Positions 19,273 to 25,633 of a stretch of DNA of 25,633 nucleotides are shown piece by piece (the first letter of the stretch is position 1; every line of letters starts with the position of its first letter). Source of the DNA: Prasinococcaceae sp. CCMP 1430 (taxonomy: Eukaryota > Prasinodermophyta > Palmophyllophyceae > Prasinococcales > Prasinococcaceae); the NCBI GenBank assembly GCA_013416795.1, contig RQSC01000026.1:31090-56722 (forward strand), read 5' to 3'. Below the pieces are notes generated by a model. The model saw only the letters and a program-made list of their open reading frames with translations. It was not told where the DNA came from and ran no database searches. The position numbers were made by a program, and so were the translations under genes.

Positions 19273-20823
19273 CTAGAGAACGCTCGGCTTCGGAAAGCTG
19301 CGCCGGTGCCCGAGCCGGCGGCGGCGCTCGCCGCGCTGCCCGCCAGCGAGCGAGCGCTCGCGCCGCTGCTGTCGCACCGCGCGCTCGTCGTCACGCGCGA
19401 GATCGAGTGGGGGCAGCTCGTGCTGGGCTTCGAGCAGGCGAACCGTTACACCATTCGCGACGAGACGGGCGCCGCCGTCGGATACCTCGCCGAGGAGACC
19501 ACTGCACTCTCCATGGTCGGCCGCCAGCTGCTGCGCCAACGGCGCGGCTTCACGGCCACTCTGCTCGACGCCGACGGCGAGCTGCTCATGCGCGTCAAGC
19601 GCCCGCCTTATCTCGTGTCGAGCACCGCGCGCATCGAAGACGCCCGTGGGAACGTCATCGGGGAGGTGCGTTCCCCCGCCCGCGCGCAAACGCGCGCGCC
19701 CGAGCTCGCGTGCACGTGACACAGCGCGCGCGAACTTTGCCGGGTGTGCTACGCTGCTCCGAAGATGCTGCACTCCTCGCGAACGCTCTGGCTGCCGCTT
19801 TTATTGGAGGTCACCCGATGCTCACGCCAAATCCTCCGCTTGCCACTCGCGCCCGCTCGCCCGCCCGACCGCCCGCGTGCGCAGGTCTTCGGCCGCTGGT
19901 CGCCGACGAGCCGCAACTATGACATCTTCCTGGGCGAGCGCCAGGTCGCGCGCGTGCGCGCGGGATTCCTTGCTTGGGAGTTCGTGCTCGAGGACGAGGC
20001 CGGAGCCGTCCGAGCGGTCATCGATCGCAACTTCCAGGGGTTCGGCAAGGAGCTCTTCACTGACGCGGGTAAGTATGCCATCCACTTCGCCAACGAGCAG
20101 GAGGGCGGAGAGGACAACGGCCTGCGCGCGCCCCCTGGAGGCGTCTCGCGCCACGCGCCGCCACCGGGCAACACGTATGCGCTGGAGCGCGCGAGCGCTG
20201 GCCCCGGCGCCGGCGACGCGTCCGCGCTCATCGCGCCCATCGAGGCGCCGCTTGGCGTCAGCGAGCGAGCGCTCGCGCTGGCGTGTGCCATCAGCGTGGA
20301 CTTCGACTACTTCAGCCAGCACAGCCGCTCGGGCGGCGTGCTGTCGCCCTTCGGCCTTGGCATGCCAATCCCCGTGCCGATGCCCGCGCCCGCGCCCAGC
20401 GGCGCGGATTCAGAGGCAGAGGCGCCTGGCGTCGCGGGCGGCGCGGGCGCAGCGGGCGGTGCCGCTGGCTCCGCCGGCGCGGCCGCCGACCCGTCCGCTT
20501 ACGAGCTCGACCTCGGGGAGGATGAGGATGCGGGCGGTGAGGCGTCCGAGTGGGGAGACCTCGGCGGCGATCGATTCGACCTCGGCGGTGGCGGTGGTGA
20601 TGGTGGCAGCGGAGGCTGGGGCTGGAGTGACCCCAACGCTAGCGAGAGTGGGCAAGAGCGCAGCGAAGACGGCGGCGGGGGCGGCAGTTGGTGGGGTGGC
20701 GATGGAGACGGCGGTGACGATGATGACGACGGCGACGGCGGCTTCTTCGGCGGCGATGACGACGGCGACGGCGGCGGGGGCTTCTTCGACGCACTCGGGG
20801 ACATGTTTGGAGGCGACGACTAG
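19273..20823 (+). CDS. Phospholipid scramblase-family protein with Gly/Asp-rich tail, intron 19666-19884
   Basis: Scramblase-family proteins (PF03803 group, including fungal Aim25-like and LURP-one-related proteins) have a beta-barrel fold and are linked to lipid transbilayer movement at mitochondria or other membranes. Seen here: ALVVTREIEWGQLVLGFEQA, then VGYLAEET, RPPYLVSSTARI, GNVIGE, the intron, VFGRWSP, NYDIFLGER, RAGFLAWEFVLED, DRNFQGFGKELFTDAGKY, and the typical late motif ERALALACAISVDFDYFS. Exon 1 ends at 19665 with donor GAG|GTGCGTT; exon 2 starts at 19885 after GTGCGCAG; phase 0. The last about 110 residues are Ala/Gly then Asp/Gly rich and end GGDD, an unusual addition. The first in-frame ATG lies inside the domain, and a TAG at 19270-19272 closes the frame upstream. 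The true start is therefore probably in another exon, for example 19156-19185 spliced to 19273. The listed start is only the edge of the open frame. Confidence 0.8.
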
Positions 20824-21043
20824 AGTGCCTTACGCCGCCCGAACGCGCGAGCGCTGCTGTGTATGTATGTATTTGTTCCAAAAGCGTTCATGGCGCATGT
20901 TCACTCGTGCTCGCGGGCGGGCGCGCATGTGGGGCGTGTGCGCGTGTGTGGCAAGTTTCTCGTCATTACAAAATGCTTTCGCGCGCGCGCGCACACTGGC
21001 GTAGCGTGGGCGCGCGGGGATGCCCTCGCGCGCGTTCAACGCG
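20824..21043. other. Convergent 3' intergenic gap
   Basis: This is 220 bp between the scramblase stop and the DUF1995 stop on the other strand. It has a (GTAT) run near 20862-20873 and alternating GC/GT dinucleotides towards 20990. No gene or clear polyadenylation signal is seen. Confidence 0.5.
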
Positions 21044-22553
21044 CTAGATGCGGTTGAGGTCCCGCTGGAACTTCTGCGCCTCGCGGAACGCCTTCTTCGC
21101 GCTCGCCATGAAGCCACCGCTGCCATCGTCCTCGTCGTCGTCGGAGTCGTCCTGCTCGAGCGCGCGCGTGCGTACGCGTGCGCGCGTGCATGCGTGGGTG
21201 GGACGGGTGCGATGGGAGGGGTGCGCGTGCGTGTGAGCTCGTTGCAATGCCCGCGTGTGCGCGTCCCCCGCGCGAGCGGCGGGCAGGCGCGCGCGCGCGT
21301 GCGCACCTTGCCAAGTGTGCCGTCATCCAGCGCATCCATGAGGTCGAAGATCTCCTCCGAATTGGGGCGTTGGTCCATCTGCAAGCGCGAGCGTCCGGCT
21401 GTCAGGCCACGAGTCTGCGCGCGCGGGCCAGCGCGCGCGCGTGCACCACAGGCACGTGCACACGCGCACCCACACACGCGGCGCGCGCGCGCGCATGCAC
21501 ACAACGGCGCGAGCGAAAGCATCCGCGCACCTCCTTCGCGAGTATGTACCGCCCCGGAAGCTCCGGGTCGCCCAGGAAGACGCGCCACGGCGCGGGGTAG
21601 CACTTGTACACGCTGCCATCGCCGATGGGGCGGATGGAGTACGACTGCGGGTGGGGCGCGCGCGCAGCATGACGGTCAGTGGAGGCCGACGCGACACATG
21701 CGCAGCGCGCACATCGTGCGCGCCACGCGCGCAGGCGCACGCGGAGACGCGCACGCGCTCGCGCGCGCGCGAACGCGAACGCAATACTCACCACACACAT
21801 CTGCAGCGTGAAGTCGCGGAAGGTGTCGCGCAGCGCCAGCCCCACGCCGACGTCGCCGCTGGCGAGCCGGGGGTTGAAGAGCACGAGCGCGGCGCCTGCC
21901 TCCGCGGCGGCCTCGGCGATCGCGATGACCTTCTTAATTGATGGCGGGTCGGGGATGCACACGAACACCAGCGAGGTGTCCTCGCGCACGATGGACGGCA
22001 GCCTGTCGTCCAAGGAGGCGAAGCGGAAGGGCGCGCCGGTGCCCCAGCGGCTCTGCAGCATGGCAGCCACGCCCGCGTCGGGGTACACCGCGACGACGCC
22101 GGGCATGGTGGCGGGGCCCTCGCCCTCCGCCTCCGATCCCTCGCCGTACTCCACCTCCGCGTCGCCGCGCACCATGGCCTCGGTGGTGAGCTCGACGGCC
22201 GCGCGGCTGAGCGCCCACAGGCGCATCTGGTCGCCCTCGCTCTCCATGAGCGCACCGGAGAGCGGGTCGAAGAGCTCGGGGATGAGCAGCTCGCAGAGCG
22301 CCTGCGGGTTGCCGTCGCCGAGGGCGCGCGCGGTGGCTTCTGCCGCCTGCTCCACGGCGGCCAGCATGTCGTCGGGGAGGACGTCGTCGTCGCGCGGCGC
22401 GGCGGGCGCCGCGCCCTCGGCGGCCGCCTCCGCGCGCGGCGACGAGCGCCGCGGCGCCCGAAACGGGCGCGCGCGTGCGCACGCGCGCCCGGCTTCGTGC
22501 GCGGGTTTGAACGGAATCCCATGTAAAAATGGAATCCATAGGATACGTTGCAT
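21044..22553 (-). CDS. DUF1995-domain protein, probably plastid-targeted, four exons
   Basis: Exons on the minus strand are 22553-21792, 21644-21531, 21378-21307 and 21151-21044, giving 351 residues. Donors are GTGAGT, GTGCGCGG and GTGCGCAC, acceptors are all CAG, and every junction is phase 0. The body matches the DUF1995 family (which includes the photosystem II assembly factor LPA3): ALGDGNPQALCELLIPELFD, AVYPDAGVAAMLQSRWG, DTSLVFVCIPDP, LVLFNPRLASGDVGVGLALR, then SYSIRPIGDGSVYKCYPAPW and RYILAKE. The tail is acidic then helical (EEIFDLMDAL; FREAQKFQRDLNRI). Family members act in chloroplasts. The first 45 residues are hydrophobic then Arg/Ala/Pro-rich with ARPFRAPRRSS, compatible with a bipartite plastid presequence, but the N-terminus from an AT-rich island is the least certain part. 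It diverges from beta-tubulin. Confidence 0.85.
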
Positions 22554-22555
22554 GT

Positions 22556-22597
22556 GGATTCAACTATTTCATTTGAATTTATGGTGATGTTGAATCC
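22556..22597. repeat. 9-bp inverted repeat GGATTCAAC / GTTGAATCC
   Basis: Perfect arms at 22556-22564 and 22589-22597 are separated by 24 bp. They lie immediately upstream of the predicted DUF1995 start codon. GGAATCC also occurs at 22513-22519 and 22531-22537, just inside the predicted coding start, so a repeated factor-binding motif is possible. Confidence 0.45.
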
Positions 22598-22717
22598 GTC
22601 CGCTTCGGGCGCGCGCGGCCCCCGCCGAAACAAAAACGCCGCGGAGAGGCGCGGAGGGACGCGAATTCGCGACGGTAACCGACGTTTTATGACCTCCGAT
22701 CGCACTCAAAGTTCGAA

Positions 22718-22820
22718 TTTCATCGCCGCGGGACGGAGGCGCGGGCGGGCGCGCGCCGCTTTTGGGGGGACGGCGGGGCGCGGGCGCGGGGCGGGGGCGC
22801 GAGAATTCGCGGCGATGAAA
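22718..22820. repeat. 13-bp inverted repeat in the tubulin promoter region
   Basis: TTTCATCGCCGCG at 22718-22730 is the exact reverse complement of CGCGGCGATGAAA at 22808-22820, with 77 bp between them. Symmetric placement in a divergent promoter suggests paired binding sites serving both genes. This is inference. Confidence 0.5.
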
Positions 22821-22834
22821 ACAGTACATTGATG

Positions 22835-22854
22835 ATATTTATATATTTATTTAT
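22835..22854 (+). promoter_or_regulatory. TATA-like AT-rich element upstream of beta-tubulin
   Basis: ATATTTATATATTTATTTAT is a strongly AT-rich stretch in a GC-rich intergenic region, 145-164 bp before the tubulin ATG. It would suit a core promoter with a leader of about 100-120 nt. No transcript evidence is available. Confidence 0.4.
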
Positions 22855-22998
22855 GCAGAATGGAGCGCGAAATAGTGATAATTGCAGCGGGGTGTTTGTG
22901 CTTGCTGCTTGCTGCGCGCGCAGGGGGGCGGGAGGTGGGGGGCGCGAGGGGGGGTGCCACACCGCCTACGCCCGCATCCCCCCCCCCCACCTGCAACC

Positions 22999-24392
<1,394 letters not shown>

Positions 24393-24681
24393 GTCCGCGC
24401 CCCCCCTCTCCCTTTCTGCGCACAGACCAACGTGCTGGCGTCTCTCCGCCCGCCACCGTCGCGACGCGCCGACTGCGCGCTGCGCGATGTAACACAGAAA
24501 CTTAAACCAGACCTCCCCGCCATCATCCGGGCGCGGCGCGAGCGCCGGCCGCTCGAGCACTCGCCCTGTCGAGCGTGGTGTGGGGGGCTCGCGCGCGAGG
24601 CTGCGTGGTCGGCGCTGTACAACGTAAAGACTTACAACATGCGGGCGCTCGGGCGCCGCAACAAGTTCCTATCCTCGGGCC
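24393..24681. other. Convergent 3' intergenic gap
   Basis: This is 289 bp between the tubulin and UXT stops. GATGTAACACAG (24486-24497) and CAACGTAAAGACTTACAACA (24619-24638) are the AT-richer patches and may hold the 3' ends. No AATAAA, repeat or extra gene is seen. Confidence 0.5.
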
Positions 24682-25155
24682 TCAGTACTCGCCGCGGCGC
24701 TCGTGCGTGGTCGCGCCGGCGGGCTCGGCGGCAATGCCGGAGAGCTCACGGATGCCCTCGGTGATGAGCTTGAGGTGCGCGCGCACCTGCGCCGCCTCCT
24801 CGTTGCGTCGCCGGACGGCGTCGTCCAGGATCTCGGCCTTCTTCGGGCAGAACGCCGCGACCTCGTCGGCCGTCATTCCCAGGCGGAAGCCGAGCCCCAC
24901 GTCGACGTAGCACAGGGCGTCGGCTGCGACGTCTGCCTGACACAGCACCTCCGCCCCGATGTCGACGAGGAGGCGGCTTGGCCCACCGTCGGCGCACTGC
25001 GCCGCCCTGAGCGCCACCGACTCGGCGAGCTCGCGATACGCGGTCGCCTTGGCGACGTCGGCGTCGCGCGCGGCCTCGATGGCATCAAGGTCGGCCAGCA
25101 AACGGGACGCGAAAGCCTCGTACGCGGCCACTTTCGCGTTGGGACCGGTTGACAT
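24682..25155 (-). CDS. UXT: UXT-type prefoldin alpha-like protein
   Basis: ATG at 25153-25155 (A at -3) gives MSTGPNAKVAAYEAFASRLL and 157 residues, the same length as human UXT. The order is helix, beta-hairpin region, helix, as in alpha-class prefoldins. The N-terminal helix KVAAYEAFASRLLADL matches the UXT K-x-x-x-YE-x-F pattern. The centre is LLVDIGAEVLCQADVA and YVDVGLGFRLGMTADEVAAF, and the C-terminal helix ends AHLKLITEGIRELSGI, matching the family's AH...LLEGLRELQGL. UXT belongs to the URI/R2TP-associated prefoldin-like complex and assists assembly of polymerases and other complexes in animals; the role here is by homology. The longer upstream open frame to 25293 lacks an ATG. The gene is intronless and convergent with beta-tubulin. 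Confidence 0.88.
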   Translation of the reverse strand: MSTGPNAKVAAYEAFASRLLADLDAIEAARDADVAKATAYRELAESVALRAAQCADGGPSRLLVDIGAEVLCQADVAADALCYVDVGLGFRLGMTADEVAAFCPKKAEILDDAVRRRNEEAAQVRAHLKLITEGIRELSGIAAEPAGATTHERRGEY

Positions 25156-25633
25156 CCTCCTCTGGGCGCGGGGCGCTCCCACGGCGACGCGGCGCGGGAA
25201 CGGCGGCGAGCACGCGAGCTCCGGAGCACTGCGTATGGCCCTGCGCGCACGTGCGGCGCCCGCGGGGAGGCCGCCACGGGTCGCAACCAGCACATGCGCG
25301 TGCCCGAGCGAGCCCGGCGCGCCGGTGGGTGTCAGCGTCGCGTCCGCAGTCTGCCGCCGAGCGGGCGGGCTTTCTAGCGAGCGAGCAAAGGGCAGGGCAC
25401 GCTCGGCTCGCGCGTCGGGTCGTCGGTTCAGAGTGGTGCATGAAGGTTGTCTGCAGCGCGGGACGCCTGCCCCGCCTCAGATCAGGTCTGTAAAGGTGTA
25501 TGATGGTCATCGCCACCGACGGCGGCCCCTTCGCGATGCCTGTGGCGGCAAGGGGAGCGCGGCACACGCGCAGCAGCCGGTCGGCGCGGCCGCGCCCCGC
25601 GTACCTCGCGCGCCGCCCGCGCGCTCGAGGCGC
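25156..25633. other. Upstream region of UXT, no supported gene
   Basis: These 478 bp are GC-rich with several open frames by composition. On the minus strand a stretch including RADRLLRVCRAPLAATGIAK (about 25520-25590) looks mildly protein-like and could be the end of a gene beyond the right edge. On the plus strand a frame begins MMVIATDGGPFAMPVAARGA at 25500. Neither matches a family I recognise. The UXT promoter should lie here. Confidence 0.3.

Larger units (their letters stand above)
22554..22998. promoter_or_regulatory. Divergent promoter region of the DUF1995 gene and beta-tubulin
   Basis: These 445 bp separate the two starts. Near the DUF1995 start is an AT-rich island with the inverted repeat GGATTCAAC / GTTGAATCC. 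In the middle, TTTCATCGCCGCG (22718-22730) is inverted as CGCGGCGATGAAA (22808-22820). Nearer tubulin, ATATTTATATATTTATTTAT (22835-22854) is the only TATA-like element, about 145 bp upstream of the tubulin ATG. A C-rich run directly precedes that ATG. Confidence 0.5.

Overview
The window is nuclear DNA from a GC-rich, compact eukaryote. The evidence is a beta-tubulin gene, short GT-AG spliceosomal introns (about 100-220 bp, mostly with GTGCG-type donors), Kozak-like starts with a purine at -3, and a plastid-type DUF1995 protein. Ser-Pro-rich hinges in very large secreted-type proteins point to a unicellular alga with a secondary plastid. A stramenopile (pelagophyte-like) or haptophyte fits best, but the lineage cannot be fixed from this sequence alone.

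Seven genes are recognisable and they alternate strictly in strand (-,+,-,+,-,+,-). Left half: two giant paralogous genes lie head to head around a 1.4 kb low-complexity intergenic region. Gene 1 (minus, 7134 down to base 1, truncated by the window edge) and gene 2 (plus, 8548-17584) each encode a short cytosolic N-terminus with one EF-hand, one transmembrane helix and a very large ectodomain. The ectodomain has a shared unnamed core, Cys-rich W..C..G..GLYR..IE.LRCC modules in A-B-C triplets, and Pro-rich hinges. Gene 1 also ends in a tandem four-Cys 39-residue repeat. Gene 2 carries a one-base frame break near 11645.

Right half: an unassigned gene with a possible discoidin/galactose-binding-like fold (minus, 17745-18886, one inferred intron); a phospholipid scramblase-family gene with a Gly/Asp-rich tail (plus, about 19273-20823, start codon not seen); a four-exon DUF1995 plastid gene (minus, 21044-22553); beta-tubulin (plus, 22999-24392, one intron, with an unresolved N covering a deletion of about 22 codons); and a UXT-type prefoldin-like gene (minus, 24682-25155).

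The five right-hand genes look like unrelated housekeeping or organelle functions and share no evident pathway. The coherent, possibly undescribed element is the divergent pair of giant EF-hand membrane proteins. Their shared architecture suggests tandem inverted duplication, and their common promoter region suggests co-expression, perhaps at a cell-surface, scale, adhesion or flagellar site. That role is inference only.
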